Source of the DNA: Gymnogyps californianus
Lineage: Eukaryota; Chordata; Aves; Accipitriformes; Cathartidae
NCBI RefSeq assembly: GCF_018139145.2
Contig: NC_059477.1
Location: forward strand, 33,893,502 to 33,957,501
Direction of reading: 5' to 3'
Length of the DNA stretch: 64,000 nucleotides
Shown: one piece after another, positions 63,946 to 64,000 of the stretch
Layout of the letters: every line of letters starts with the position of its first letter
Numbering within the stretch: the first letter of the stretch is position 1
Translations under genes and position numbers: made by a program
Notes under the pieces: model-generated
Told to the model about the DNA's origin: nothing
What the model saw: the letters and a program-made list of their open reading frames with translations, nothing else
Database searches by the model: none

Positions 63946-64000
63946 GGTTCTGTTTGAGTTCTTGCAGAACAGGATCAAAATTTAGACATAAACTACTAGG

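Noticed and set aside
1..64000. Bacterial features, CRISPR arrays, endogenous retrovirus, tRNA or rRNA genes
   Set aside because: No regularly spaced repeats, no LTR or gag/pol-like frames, no cloverleaf or rRNA signatures seen on either strand.

Overview
This is vertebrate nuclear DNA, almost certainly from a bird. The clearest evidence is a 5'-truncated CR1 LINE at about 54.9-56.1 kb. Its 3' untranslated region and ATTCTATG-type 3' tail are the form typical of avian CR1. Several much older CR1 fragments, L2- and MIR-like remnants and short palindromic repeats surround it, the repeat background expected of an archosaur/bird genome. The DNA is mostly AT-rich with a few short GC- or G-rich patches. 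I see no bacterial or viral gene organisation.

Layout. 1-17 kb is unique AT-rich DNA with poly-T tracts, two palindromic repeat copies (5.2 and 11.2 kb) and a MIR/L2-like remnant (7.6 kb). 17-28 kb holds a decayed CR1 3' end (17.3 kb), palindromic and related repeats (18.2, 19.0, 22.7 kb), MIR-like pieces (26.3-26.6 kb), a conserved-looking noncoding block (26.6-27.1 kb) and an ancient CR1 fragment (27.9-28.5 kb). 28-41 kb holds microsatellites (30.1, 30.6, 40.0 kb), one weak candidate exon (33.0 kb), palindromic repeats (35.6 and 36.9 kb), a 27-bp duplication (35.9 kb) and a second conserved-looking block (37.0 kb). 41-54 kb holds a MIR (41.1 kb), a 16-bp perfect hairpin (46.5 kb), a pyrimidine-rich strand (48 kb), an ancient CR1 and a palindromic repeat (51.3-51.8 kb), a G-quadruplex-type motif (52.25 kb) and a 44-bp duplication (52.5 kb). 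54.1-56.2 kb is a CR1 cluster: an ancient ORF2 remnant followed by the younger copy, with a small palindromic AT-rich repeat at its 5' junction. 56-64 kb ends with another ancient CR1 (62.3-63.1 kb), a well-preserved L2 3' end (63.6-63.8 kb) and an AT-rich duplication plus palindrome (63.8-63.95 kb).

No host protein-coding gene can be supported. The only protein-like reading frames with recognisable homology are CR1 reverse-transcriptase remnants, all on the minus strand and all broken. The window is therefore best read as a gene desert or the inside of a very large intron. No set of genes works together here and I found no convincing undescribed biological system. The most useful leads are the dispersed palindromic repeat family, the conserved-looking noncoding blocks, the hairpin at 46.5 kb and the single candidate exon.
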